NCBI RefSeq assembly: GCF_050948215.1
Contig: NC_135151.1
Coordinates: forward strand, 23,000,720-23,064,719
DNA from: Halictus rubicundus
Lineage: Eukaryota; Arthropoda; Insecta; Hymenoptera; Halictidae
DNA length: 64,000 bases
Direction of reading: 5' to 3'
The notes beneath the pieces are model-generated. The model saw nothing but the letters and a program-made list of their open reading frames with translations, was not told the DNA's origin and made no database searches. Within the stretch, counting starts at the first letter, position 1, and each line of letters begins with the position of its first letter. Both the position numbers and the translations under genes were made by a program. Below, in pieces: positions 37,909 through 49,972 of the stretch.

Positions 37909-39105
37909 AGAGCGGATCTCCATGCAAATTCCACGGGACTTCGCGCAACGCGCCGGGGCAAATGAAATTTGCCGAAGTACCGGAAAATGACAGCTCGGAG
38001 GACCCTTTTCGAAACGCGCGGCACGCTATACTACTCCCTTTCCCCCACCCCCGCCGCACACACACGCCATGATTCCGGCGTGTTCGGGCTGGCTCGTTAA
38101 CGAGCCGTAGATTCGCCTTCATTCTCTTTAGTCACGAATTACGAGAGGGCCGAACGAAATTAACCCTTCTCATGGGGGAAACTTACATGCTCGGTTGCCC
38201 CGTGAGAAACGTCCGGCTGCCGTGAAACGTTCGAACGTGTTCGGCCTCGAAAAAATCTACGCAAATTTTCCCGGCACGCCGCGCCGCGCCGGAACCCTTC
38301 CCTTTTGCGCGGAACGAGAAGTGAACCATAAAAAATTCCTAATTAAGAATTATAATTTAAAACTGCATCGGCTTGCCGATGGGCGAAATATATAGAACGC
38401 GCCGCAGCCATCGCCGCCGCATGCCGGTAATTATGGAACGGGTAATAAATTCGAGAGGTGGTTCAAGAAAGTGACACGGTGCACGTTGAACCCCTGTAAA
38501 TTAGCATAATGAACGTTTAAAGGAATCCTCTGTCGTATCCGTTACCACCGATTTATGCGACTTTAATGTTGCGGTTATTAAACATAATCGGCGACATAAA
38601 ACTGTGAGTTATTCCCCGGTTTAGACACGCTCGAGCCTTTGCTTCGTTCGAACGGGCGATGCACTGCGAAGAGGCGGTTCTGGAGAATGTAAATCATGAT
38701 CGGAACTGATTGAGCTATTCGAGAGCTCGAACTGGTTGGTGATCGTTTAGATAAAACCTAAGTACTGTATGGCTAAGTCTAAGTGGCATGTATCGTCTTA
38801 CATGCCTGCGTTTAGTTGTGTGCGGCCACACCTCCATTCTTTTTTGTAATAAATTAACTGCGGAATCAAAATTCATTAGAATCCATTGCTATTTCTATTG
38901 TATTTGATATGGGAATATTTCTTGGATGCAAAGGAACGCATCAGCTTGAATAGAATTTAGAATTCATCATTTTTAAAAATTCCTCGATCATTGTGACAAA
39001 TACTGGATGCTATCCACTGAATAGTGCTATAACAGTGTCAAATAATCGTTATGATAATTGTGCACATGCCTCTTATTTCCGATATTGCGTAGATAATTCA
39101 TAGGA
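36316..39105. other. Unique non-coding DNA
   Basis: CpG-rich with one GA microsatellite. Nothing else recognised. Confidence 0.5.
37867..37904. repeat. (GA)19 microsatellite
   Basis: Pure dinucleotide run. Confidence 0.95.
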
Positions 39106-39317
39106 TAGGGGACCCAATTACTGTGCGGGTACCAATTACTGAGCCTATATTAATTATATTTACTTTTAAGGCATAGTGAATATTAAAAAAGAGATATATG
39201 TATATATTAACTGATTATAGTGACAAAAAATTAAATATTCATTATGCTTTAAAAATAAGTATAATTAATATAGGCACAGTAATTGGTACGCCCACAGTAA
39301 TTGGGTCCCTTGCCCTA
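39106..39317. mobile_element. Fold-back MITE copy 3, most complete
   Basis: The left arm TAGGGGACCCAATTACTGTG continues through GGTACCAATTACTG, GCCTATATTAATTATA and AAGGCATAGTGAATATT. The right arm repeats all of these in inverse order. The inverted repeats together cover most of the 212 bp, so single-stranded DNA or RNA could fold into one long hairpin. The TA at both extreme ends suggests a Tc1/mariner-type target. No frame. Confidence 0.88.
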
Positions 39318-39889
39318 GTACAAAACTCTCTCGTGTTTCTTTTATCGAATGGTTTTTAACTATTTTCAAACGGAAATTTATTGCAGCATACCTTCCAATG
39401 GATCGAATGCATCAATTTTGCTCATGGAACAAGATTACGTACCGAAGAGCTGAATATAAGAATGAAATAAAGGGAAAGATGATGAGTTTAATGAAAATAT
39501 ATGTGATAAAATTATAGAACAATTATCGCGTTCATCCTCCGACCGGGAAGAAGCATTTACTCAGCTTACATTATTCAAGGTTTAAAACATCTGTTTCCAC
39601 AAGAACACGTTTAAAAAAATTCTTGAGACCAACATTAAGAACAGAATTGTATTAAACATTAAAGACAGCTTTCGATTCCCGTAGCCGGGCGACGATGTGA
39701 ATTAACCAAAGACCTAATCGTCCGCGAGTATCCCGACCGCGGATCGCATATTCACGAGACCAAATGAAGGATAAAAGTGGTGGGGCAAAGGGAGGGTAGA
39801 GACAAACAAACGAAGAAATCAATTGCGAGGGGGGTAGGTTGTAAAGATCGTTGGTGTCAAAGAACTCTCGATAATCACAGGCGGAGCGT

Positions 39890-40910
39890 GTGTGTAGAAA
39901 CGAGAGTTCCCCGTTCCGCGGAGCTAACCCCGGATGATCAACGAGAGCTCGATCGCTTCTCGAACTCCACCCTCGACCATCGATATAATATACATACGTG
40001 GGGGTGCTGTACTGTGCTATGCCGTGCCGTGGCCCGGCTCGCAATTGCTTGCCACGCAGGCACGCACACTATCGCGTCGCGCGCGCCAAGAACAATTGAC
40101 GCACGCATGCATTTCTGTTTTGTCGGGGTATGTCGGTGCGCCGCCCTTCGCCGGCACCTCTCTCCCTCTTTTTCTCTCTCCGAGACCCCTCTCCCCCCCC
40201 TCTCTGTCTCCCTCCGTCTCTCAGTCACCGTTCTTCCCTATGCTCCTCTCTCTCAGCGCCCTGTTCTTCCCTATGTCTCTCTCTCTCTCAGCGCCCCGTT
40301 CTTCCCTATGTCTCTCTCCCTCTCTCTCTCTCTCTTTCTCTTTCGGAGGCTCTCTGTCTCTCTATCAGTCGTTCTGCGTCGCTCGGGGGTCCCGGTGCGG
40401 TTGGTTGCCGGCTAGGTCGTCGTCGTCCTCCTCGTCGTCTCGTTTCGCACGGTCCCGCACTCTTTCACACCCTCCAGATATTCTCCTCCGCGTATGCACA
40501 TATGCTTCTCTGCCGGTGCACTCTCGCGTCGCTCCCTCTCGCCGGTCCAACCACTGGATCCGTACGAGCGGTCGACGCGACCTGTGCGCACCGTTTTATG
40601 TCTCTGTGTGTGTGTGGGAGGGGGGGGGGGGGGAGGTGCTGCTGGCGTGTTGCGTAGGTGTGTGCGTACGTGCCAGTCGTTTTCGATGAATAGGTACGCG
40701 CTCGTACCGTTCGTTCGACGATGACGACGACGTAGACGACAAGGTAGACGACGGCGGCGGTGGCGGCACTGGCAACCGAGGGCGGCACTGGTAACGGGGA
40801 GGGCAGGCAGGGGTGGCGGCGACGTCGACGATGACTGCAGGCCGTCGAGAAGTTCAGGGTTCGGTGACCCCGTAACGACCGCGCGAATTAACATCTTGCT
40901 TTTCACTCTC
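39890..40910. promoter_or_regulatory. CpG-rich low-complexity block, possible promoter or first exon
   Basis: The block combines CT-rich minisatellite, (GTC)n at 40413-40440, a G13 run at 40621-40633, and GAC/GGC triplet repeats at 40709-40768, all with frequent CpG. AT-rich sequence lies on both sides. Such blocks often mark transcription start regions or 5' untranslated exons in insect genomes, but I see no clear TATA box, initiator or donor that fixes a start. Several long frames overlap on both strands here and are best explained by composition. Confidence 0.3.
40225..40335. repeat. Minisatellite of 33-35 bp, pyrimidine-rich
   Basis: TTCTTCCCTATG followed by CT-rich sequence and CAGCGCCC occurs at 40231, 40264 and 40299. 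It lies within the CpG-rich block at 39.9-40.9 kb. Confidence 0.8.
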
Positions 40911-40929
40911 GACGGAGCCGCGACGCGGC

Positions 40930-41552
40930 CTGGGTAATACGCAAGAACTCTGACGTACCTACCTGGGCCCGAGCCGCTATTAGTTTCACGACACTCTCTC
41001 TGTTCTTACACTTAATCCGATACCTGGACGATACGGACGTCAGCGGTTTCGAGACAGCTTCGAGCTGACACTGTCCGATCTTTAGCACACCTTTCGGAGA
41101 AATTAGAAGTGGCTGTTCGAGACTCGAACTCGTCGCGACACTTGCGGACTGAAGATGTTCCATGTTTTTAATAATGATTAATAAATTCATTACTGTGTAC
41201 GAATTAAGATCTTCCTCTTCAGTCTCGATGAAGTAATACCTAAGAATTTTGACGTCATACCTGGCCCAAACCATTATTAGTCTCACGACACTTCTTATAC
41301 TTAATCCGATACCCGCACGCTATGGGCGTCAGCGGTTCCGAGCCACCTTCGAGCTGACACTGTCTAATCTTACACCACAATAGATGACTCATCTCTCGCA
41401 AAAATGACGATGTTTGAGTCTTGTATTACTGAATGAGCCTGTTACGCTGCGGATTACAGTTGCTGCAATTATTAAATTCAATAGTGAACTGAGTATGTGC
41501 AAGAAGTCTGACGTACCTGGCCCAAGCCACTATTAGCCTTGGTCACGACACA
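40930..41552 (-). repeat. Three diverged tandem units, each with a minus-strand donor-like site
   Basis: Units begin near 40935, 41231 and 41492 and share CAAGAACTCTGACGTACCT-like, CTGGGCC, CTATTAG and TCACGACAC blocks. The first two also share CTTCGAGCTGACACTGTC and GCGTCAGCGGTT. The third is shorter. On the minus strand each unit contains CAG followed by GTAGGT, GTATGA or GTACGT (junctions at 40963/40962, 41261/41260 and 41517/41516), all plausible 5' splice sites. Adjacent minus-strand sequence encodes QCQLE and PLT in two units. I do not recognise a family. Confidence 0.65.
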
Positions 41553-44500
41553 AAAACGATGCTCTAATGATTTCAACAATCCTGTTATTTCACTGAGAAT
41601 AATATCCAATACTAATAAATACAAGCACTTAAGATGAGCACTTGAGCTGTTGCGCTTCTCGCAAAACTAACCCCCCGCAGTTGAAGAGAAGCAATATTAC
41701 AAAACAGTAAAGTAATTCAAGTGGCCGCCATTGTCAACTGTCTCTCTAAATTATCAATACCGTGGTACCTGTATATCTGCTTACAGTGTACAATTAGTAG
41801 AAGAGTTAGCAATCCATTAGAAAGTTTGTGCAATAAGCTTGCTTTCGCTTCTCTCTAATAAGAAACATTGAAGGGATGGCCTGTATGTAATAACAGCGAC
41901 AAAGTAAGAAGGAAAATTTATTCAATGTCCATAGTAAAGTCTAAAGTATAAAGACTCTATGCTTTTTTAATAGAATAACAATTTATGAACGGTTCTGAAC
42001 AATGATTACCGGAACCAACATGACAGGGCGTGTCCGAAAACGTAGGTCCAAGAAATTAAACCTTTCGGAACTTGACTCACGGATCGTCACACGTGACGTC
42101 GAGTGAAACACTATACTATGGGGATCACGGACAGGAAGTTCTGCCGAAAAGTTTCGGTAATGGCCCGGTGATTAGCAGACACGGAGGCAGGGTGCGTAAT
42201 GGGTTTTTGTATCCCGAAATGGATAGTCTACTGTGTTCGTGTGCTCCAGCGGCGAGAGTCAATTTTTGATGAAATAATAAAGCGATTGATCGAATTCAAC
42301 GAAGTTTAAACATCCTCGTTTATTTAACAGACTCGTTCACGTGGAACACAAATTACGCGAGAATCATGCCCGATAACGCGTGAAACAAAATGGACGCCAG
42401 TGCCCTTACAATTTGAAAATCATAAATATTTATTTTGCAACGTTTTAAAGCGTTTTGCTTTGAAATATTTCACGTTGAACATTTTCCACGGTCAAGATAC
42501 ATATTGGCTAATGAAATTCAATATCGTTTACAGTCTCCGGTGTCGACGGCAATTCTTCCGCGATTTTTAGTCCGTTCGTTTTTTTTTTTCAATGCACCGT
42601 AACGATAAACACAGAAATAAATATGTACATTTCGAAGCGCGCATTGAAATGAAATTCGTTTAGTTTGTTGACATACGCTCTCAACTTTGAAAACCCGGGC
42701 CCCGGTATTTATTAACCGTCTGCATATTTTTGTACGCGAATCACGGACTAAATAACAAGCTCGTTATAAATCCCTCTCGTTGCTTTACTGCGCTCGAACA
42801 CTTCCCCCCCCCCCCAAAAAGTATCCTCGGTTTTTATTTTTGCGAACTTCGCGGGACAATGCCAATCGACGAACGGGAACTCGCCGTGTGCGCCGACTCT
42901 AATTGCACAATTGTAATTGTCGTTTGCATAGTATATCGGCGACCATCGTGGGCACCTCCGTTTCCGAAACTTTCAACGTATTTATCTCGACGTTGTTCCA
43001 ATTTGTCTCGATACATTGGCTGCGAATTATCGGAAAAATTGATTGCTACATTTATTCGGTAAACACTGCGTGCGATTCCAATATGGATTCGCTATTCGAA
43101 CGTACTATTGCTTCCTGTCGGCGCAAGAAAGAAGCTTGCACAGTTCGAGAAAATGTGCACATTAAAAATACTCCTCACCAGATTTTAATAACGGACGAAA
43201 ATAACAATTTTCGTGCAGACTCAAACTCTGATAATTATAATGGTGAACACTTTAATGGATCGTTTAGAAAGAGTTCTGAATAACATGTGGAAAGAGTTGC
43301 AATAGTTGTGCCGCAACTACAAGATTAAATTACTGAGGGTAATTCGTTGGTTCATAAAAAGTTCGTTAAGAAATCCTTAGCTTACAATTAAGCTAAAATT
43401 ACAAATTCCACCAAAATAAAGTAAAATAAAAATTCCTATTCTCAACCATGTTAATAGATTAAAAAGAATAAAATGGTGTTGTCAAATTCTTCTAACGTTT
43501 CTCAATGTTTTGTGACTGTTCTGCTGATTTTTGGCAGAAGTGCTTAAAATCGTCAGTGTAGTCGTGATTGTTGTGTGCAGGCTTAGAAAGGAGAAACGGA
43601 GGCCGGGCTTCAGACGTTCCTAATAATAAATAGACCTGACGAGCGTGGTCCCTAATCCCGCAGTGTGTGTCGCGGTAATTGAACAAAGTTCGCGGGGGCA
43701 TTCTCAAGCGCATCCGGTATTGTCGGGTGGCAGGAGCGAGCGGGCGTCGTCGTCCCAGTCGGGATTTGTTTTCCCATCGAAATTATGCGGAACTAGTTTC
43801 TGAGGGTAGTTTCCAATTTGCGCCGCCTCGGATGGGATCGAATCCCGATTAATTTCGCGCTGGCCAGGTACAATATGCGCCGGGGAAGGCTGTCGCGCAG
43901 AAATTGTGGCACACAGGACAAGCCTATCCCGGGAGCATCGGCGCGCGGCTCTTCCGGGGACGATTTAATCGGAAAGAAACGCGAATAACGCCGGGCCCGT
44001 GGCGTTGATTGGCTGAAACACATTTATTCTACCGGCCGCAGTCGCTCTCTGACCTAACCCGGCCCGCGCAAAACCCTCTCGTTTCCGCTCGCTCTGTTCT
44101 CCCGCCGATTTCTCCTCCTCCCCGCCGCTGAAACTCTATTAACCGCCAAAAATAGATCGCGCCGCGTCCAGAGATAACAATGGACAGTCGATAGGAGGAT
44201 ACCCGACCGGAAATATCCGATTCTAATAAATAGCATGGACCACCAACTTTGTTCACATTCAGCAAACTCCGGATCGTGTACCTCCAAAAACCCTAGCATC
44301 TTCAGAAAAAAAGAATACTACTCAAAAAGTAGTGGAAACGTACTCATATCGCGTGCACTTTGAGTAGAAAATGAGAAGAGGGATTATTGATAATTTCACG
44401 ACTATCACCAACACGACGCAATTTGGATTATCCGAGTTAATCAGTGGAGAAAACAGTTACCAAACTAAATCCTTACGTAATGAATCATGTTAGCGAATCA

Positions 44501-45302
44501 TATGAATGGTTTCCCGTAGATCGAACTATTTCCTCGTGAAAAGTACACGCGCGATCAAAATTTCCGACACTACATGTCCAGATAATCGAAGTTCCATCGG
44601 TATCGAGAACGTTCGGATTTTCCGTTCGAGAATCGATTCGAAATTTTCGAAGACCGCAGCCACGAAGCCTAGGAGAACAGCCGTGAACCACATAGTCGGG
44701 CTAATAATCGGGATCGAAAGTCGATCAGGGTGACGACGTGGAACCGCACGGTAGCTCGCAGGAACAGGGAGCAAGCACGGAGCCGTGGGCGAAGCTGTGT
44801 GGAGCCGCGGGAATTCGAATTCATTAAAATTAAAGCATCGTTAGCGGCGGTGGCGGCGTTAATGTCGAGGTCGATGATGTTTCCCATAGAGCCGGGACGC
44901 CGCGGCTCCGGCGATCGTTAATTAAAAATAATGATACACCCGCGCGTTTCGACGCCGCGGCAACAATACCGCTTCAAGATGCGCGTCACTGTCTGCGAAA
45001 TAATTTCGCGCAAAAGAGAAGATGGGACTTATTTCCACCGGGGCGGTTTCTCCCCGTGGGTTGGACGACTGCCGGATCCCATGTGGCAGGGTGAGATAGT
45101 CGTCATCCATTCGCCACGCGAGGACAAACCAGGGGGTGGGAGGGGTGGTTTGTGGGGGTTGGACGGGGATTGCGCCGCGGACCGAGACGGGGATCGAGTT
45201 GAACGCGGGGAGCAATTCTGCTCATTAAAACTCCGGTAATTAACGGGGTGCGCCCCACGATCTGGCACCCCACATGCTCGCTCATTCGTCTGTTTTTAAG
45301 GC
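41553..45302. other. Unique non-coding DNA
   Basis: AT-rich to 43.5 kb, CpG-rich after. A C11 homopolymer lies near 42804-42814. No gene or repeat recognised. Confidence 0.5.
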
Positions 45303-45505
45303 ATGGGGGTCGCCGCTGCAAACGGTCAAGGGTTATGGCGTCTCGCGGGCGAGGAGGACGAGGGGGACCAAGTGGAATATTCGCGAGTGCGACGTGCGAT
45401 CAAAAAGAAACTGCACTCTGTCGGTACACGGGAATGTTTCTTTGCTGGTCGCTTCTCCGTACCTTTCTGTGCCATTTTGTCAAATTTCATCGAGCTGCGA
45501 ATGTC

Positions 45506-45571
45506 GAACAATTTAGTAGAAATGTGGCTGCGTGTTGTGAACAATTTAGTAGAAATGTGGCTCTGCGTAGG
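45506..45571. repeat. Two-copy 33-bp direct repeat
   Basis: GAACAATTTAGTAGAAATGT followed by GGCT occurs at 45506 and again 33 bases later. The period is a multiple of three, so it repeats eleven residues (NNLVEMWLRVV) in the overlapping open frame. It is 190 bp upstream of the 171-bp tandem duplication. Confidence 0.8.
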
Positions 45572-45760
45572 TCTGCAATTCGTCTTGAAAAGACTGGGGG
45601 AGAAATGTTTTGTCAAATTGCAAACAGATCTGCCACAGACACGTTCAAACTGCTTCAGCATGACCATTCCTCGCAACATCTTCTTGTCACCGAAAGTGAA
45701 AGACAAAGATTTGAAGAACATGATTTCCAACAACCAGTTAAGGGATCGCATGACTGTTGG

Positions 45761-46101
45761 AAATCGCTATATCAACGCAGAAGGGACCTACTACAAAGGA
45801 AATGGAAGCCAAATTTGTTGGCTGATTGCACAAAAACCTTTTCGAATTCAATCCGGTTTCTTTCCATTTCTGGATACACTATTAAATCGCAGAGCATCAT
45901 GCGTTAAAATGTCCGCAGCTCGATGAAAATGAAATCGTTATATCAACGCAGAAGGGACCTACCACGAAGGAAACGGAAGTGAAATTTGTTGGCTGATTCC
46001 ACAGGAACCTTTTTGACTTCAGTCCGGTTTCATTCCATTTCTGGATACATCGTCAAATCGCAGAGCATCGCGCATTAAAATGTCCGTAACTCGGTGAAAA
46101 T
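45761..46101. repeat. Tandem duplication, two units of about 171 bp
   Basis: Unit 1 (45761-45931) and unit 2 (45932-46101) start with AAATCGYTATATCAACGCAG and end with CTCGATGAAAATG-like sequence. I estimate roughly 87 percent identity by eye. Unit 1 lies inside an open frame of about 207 codons (45303-45926), but unit 2 has stops in the matching frame, so the frame was not kept. Confidence 0.9.
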
Positions 46102-46792
46102 TAACTGACACACAAGGCCACAGAGAAGCGACCAACGAAGCCATCTTTTGTACGATGGGGTCGCCTAGGAAACTGACAGAGTTTAGTTTCCTTTTGGTCA
46201 CACTTCGCGTAAAAGTGAAATACGAAAAGTTATCGACTCGCAGATGTCCGCTCCGTCCGCAAAGACGTTCCGAAATATTCCCGGCGTAAAAAAGACACGA
46301 AGTTTCGCACCGCGGCGGAAACTTTCCGACCGGTAAATCAATATTTCAGTGCGGCGCGGCGAGGAGCGGCAAGCCGAGCCCGTGGCCCAGTGAAATCGTA
46401 CGCCCCCGAATATGTTTGTCCGGTCTCAGACTTGTTTGTTATGCATGGATATGCTGAGCACACCCTAAACGCGCTGGTTCTACAACAACTGATATCTTGT
46501 TTGCGCTACGCTCGTGATGCGAATGTTTCGCCGTAGATTAGCGCCCGTAGATTCGAAGAACCCGTCGCAGCCGTGCGCCCCGCGAATCCGTCGTTTCATT
46601 AACTTCGAGTCGACCTCGGGGATTTTTTAGAAAAGTTTATAAACTGTTTAATCGAGTAACAAGACAGCAAAGACCTCCTTCCGGATTTTCCTCTTTTTTT
46701 TTTATTATTTCCAAGCCGGCGAAGAAAAAGAACTTGCGAACTCCCCAGGGCGAGGGAACAGAAAGAGTACAACAAGTGCAGTTAAAAGAGTT

Positions 46793-46794
<2 letters not shown>

Positions 46795-46867
<73 letters not shown>
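46795..46867. repeat. (CT)n microsatellite, about 36 repeats
   Basis: Long pure CT run. It creates an SLSLSL frame that is not a gene. Confidence 0.97.
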
Positions 46868-46869
<2 letters not shown>

Positions 46870-47680
46870 TTTTTCGTGTTCCACGCGACCGTAGAGTTTC
46901 GCAGAGCCGCGTTCCTCGCCGAGGTTAATGGCGTCGAACAATCGGCTCGCCGATTGGATCAGCCGATTGACCAGCATTTAATTAACGATATTGGATCAGC
47001 GGATCGATTTCCGTCTGATTATTTATTGAATGGGTAATGCGCTTATTAAATCTCGATCGCAATAGTCACGTGTAGCGGGGGTCGTAACGTGCACGGGCAC
47101 GGGTGGCCAGGCTCGCCGGTAATAACGTCATTTGGCGATGAGTTACTTGTTAAAAACGTTCCGCGGCATATTCTACGTAATGCCATTAAACGGTGATTAA
47201 CACGAAGCGCGATCGGCGCCGTCGGCGACGGTGGCGCGTTTCAAAACGACGCCGATTATATCCGCGGCGACCGAATTCAATTGGACGGGAACAAATTACT
47301 GCGGGCGAATTAAAGAAGAAAAAAAAAGACGCCGCGCCGGGAGAGCAGCCTTCGCGCAATTTGTTCCCACACTCGGCCCGGTACTATAATTTATTTACCG
47401 CAGGGATTCCGTAAAAAATGAAAAAACGAACCGGCCGGGCTCCGCGAGCGGCGACACACGCGTTCGCCGCTGTCGTCGGGCTTTCTTTCGCTATAATTGT
47501 TACGGGACGCTCTCGATGTTTGTTCCGTCTACGTACTAATTACGGTCGATTACGAAGGCGTAGCCGGGGAGCTCCTACCGACGAAACCGGTTAATGTGGA
47601 GGTCTAATTAAAAGAGAGGGAGAGGGCCCGATGATGAAGCAATAATTAACACGGTGATGAAGCAATAAACCGCCATCAAA

Positions 47681-47702
47681 AGAGAGAGAGAGAGAGAGAG
47701 AG
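47681..47702. repeat. (AG)11 microsatellite
   Basis: Pure dinucleotide run. Confidence 0.92.
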
Positions 47703-49779
47703 CCCTCCAATCTCAAAGTTGCAGGCTTTTCCGTTCTGGTCCCCTCCTCCGTCCCATCCCCCCGCAGTTTGCCTTATAATTTGACGGACCAGAGGGGTTC
47801 CGCGCGTCTCGTAAGAAGCGATTCGCCGTCAAGAGCAGATCCCATCCCCTGCACGATTATTAATCGCCCGGCGTTTCCCTCCCCTGCTCGTGTTGCGTTA
47901 AATTCAACCCTGTCCGGACGGATGCTGAACCGGAGCGCGGGAGCAATCGCGCGATCCAAGTAGGCGCCGATCCCGATTCCGATCCCGTTTAGGTCCTTTT
48001 TCGCTCGATATCGTCCGGGTGCAACCGTTCATTACGAAACACACCGGCGAAACGCAAAGAGGTCGTCTATTAATCGACACGCCTGGACTTTTCTCCCAAG
48101 ATACCGATCTCGCCGGTTAGGCGAACCGCGTTTCATAATCGTCTCCTTCCAGCTGTTTCCAGCTTAGAATCCCCGGTCCAGAAATGGTGGTCGGGAACTG
48201 GGGATGAGAGGGGGGCACCGACTATAACGATCCGTGTTATCCGCCGCGCTGCGCCGGCCGAACGACGTAAAATTAAAACCGTTTCAACCGTGTCCGACGC
48301 GAAACCATCAATTTCGCGGCACGCAATTAACGTGTAACTAGCGGGAAACGCGGTTGCGGTACGAATAAGTAAAGAGGTCGACGGAACGGGCTCGGGCTAG
48401 TTGTCGGCGCTGCGCGGTCCAACCTCGGACGGAGGAGCAACGCTTAATACGTTTTTTAGCGCATTCGAGAGGATCGGTTATTACCGTGCCATTCGCTCGT
48501 ATCAAGTACGTGACGAGTTTCTCGGATCGTATATCCACGCAGAGCCGAGCCTGGTCGGGCCGGCCCGTACTTTTTCTCGTCGACGCTTGATTCACGACCT
48601 GCCCTCTGCGCCGGGTCATTCTCGCGATGCTCCCGAGGAGGTGTCGAGCCTCGTTCCCTCCGAGAAAACACAGCAATATTTTTATTTCGAATGAATTCTC
48701 TTATATTCGATCGCCCTCGACTGTCGTAAATCGAAACTAAATATTCGTCCAATAGTCTACCAACCCTCGCCGTTTTTAGGATTTCAAGATGCTCCGAAAA
48801 CAGAGCAACGCTGATTCAAGTTCAGTTGTCGGGGGTTAAAGGTTAAGCAAACAAAGCACAGCGACTCCCGGATAAACGCACGGTGGTCCGGATCGAAGAA
48901 TTTAGGGACATTCGAAAAAACCAAAAAATCGACTTTTCGAAATTGAGAACTAATCAATTTGTATTGCCGTGTAAGCGTCTACAGACCTCGAAAAGGAAGA
49001 GATTAATGGAATTGAAGAAATATTGTAGTTAGTATGATCGTTTAAAGTTGAGCGTTTTGAAAGTAGCATAGTTCACCAGGCAAAATTGCTCAAGTTCTTT
49101 GCGATGTCCTCTTAGTTTTTTTTTTTTTAATGATATAGAGCATCCCTTCCCAACAAGAAATCATATATTCTTGTAGTAATAACTAATAACCATGTATTTA
49201 AAAGATAACGCTGAATGATACATGACAGATTACAAAAATGTTGTGTATTTGTCAAAGGATATCTGTTTTTTCCCAAAACTTCCCAGGCTCTGACAAAGAG
49301 GAATACTTTCGGTACAACATCCTTTAAATAACCGTACAAGAATCATTTCCTACTTCGTCCTACTTTGCAAGTTATAGTTGTTTAAAGCTGACAATGTTGC
49401 GGCGAGTACGGTCGCCTCAAGCGAAAGCTTTCAACAATTTGGGGTGGGGGGAATAACATTCAATCAGAACATCAGACAACACTAGAAGTGACAGAGACAT
49501 CTCTGAATTTCTCCAAGACACCCGCGGAACAGCAAAAACAAAAAGAAATACGCGCAGACTAATTCTTCTAAACGCTTCTAATTTCTGTTTAATATTTCAC
49601 TCGCACGCATTAACGGCCGTCATGGATTTAAGGGGAACAGGAACTCGCGTAATTCATTGCTTTTCCCGTTATTACCGAGCACTCACGAAATTGAGATCAC
49701 TTTTATCGCGGAAGGAGTTGCACCCCATCCTCTCCGGACTCTGGGAATCATCGGGCTCGTTGGTCTAACGCCGTTGCTC

Positions 49780-49823
49780 GTAGCAGTAGCTGCAGTAGCA
49801 GTAGCAGTAGCAGTAGCAGTAGC
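49780..49823. repeat. GTAGCA hexanucleotide repeat
   Basis: Seven near-perfect copies of GTAGCA with one interruption (GTAGCTGCA). It lies about 115 bp upstream of the recursive-splice branch point. Confidence 0.9.
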
Positions 49824-49937
49824 GTTTTCGTTACATCTGGAACGTGCAACGCGAACGATATCGGATAGCGTTTCGCCGTCGCGAAACACGGTTACCAGGC
49901 ACTGGTACCGTTCCCTCAATTATTTGTATTAGCTTAG

Positions 49938-49972
49938 CTAACCGGCTGTTTCTTTTCTATTTTCAGGTAAGT
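49938..49972 (+). promoter_or_regulatory. Candidate recursive splice site
   Basis: A branch-point-like CTAAC (49938-49942) is followed by the pyrimidine tract CTGTTTCTTTTCTATTTT and CAG at 49964-49966, a strong 3' splice site. The next six bases are GTAAGT (49967-49972), a consensus 5' splice site. An AG joined directly to GTAAGT regenerates a donor after splicing, the known arrangement of recursive splice points in very long insect introns. In my read of the window this is the only such juxtaposition on either strand. It implies plus-strand transcription through a long intron. Alternatively it is the 3' splice site of an ordinary exon that happens to start with GTAAGT. Confidence 0.65.

Larger units (their letters stand above)
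46869..49930. other. Unique non-coding DNA upstream of the recursive-splice signal
   Basis: Two microsatellites only. No exon with both splice sites is seen on the plus strand. If the splice signal at 49.94 kb is real, this stretch is intron. Confidence 0.45.

Noticed and set aside
39934..40689. 251-codon plus-strand frame
   Set aside because: It is carried by CT-rich minisatellite and triplet repeats; three frames are open over the same stretch.
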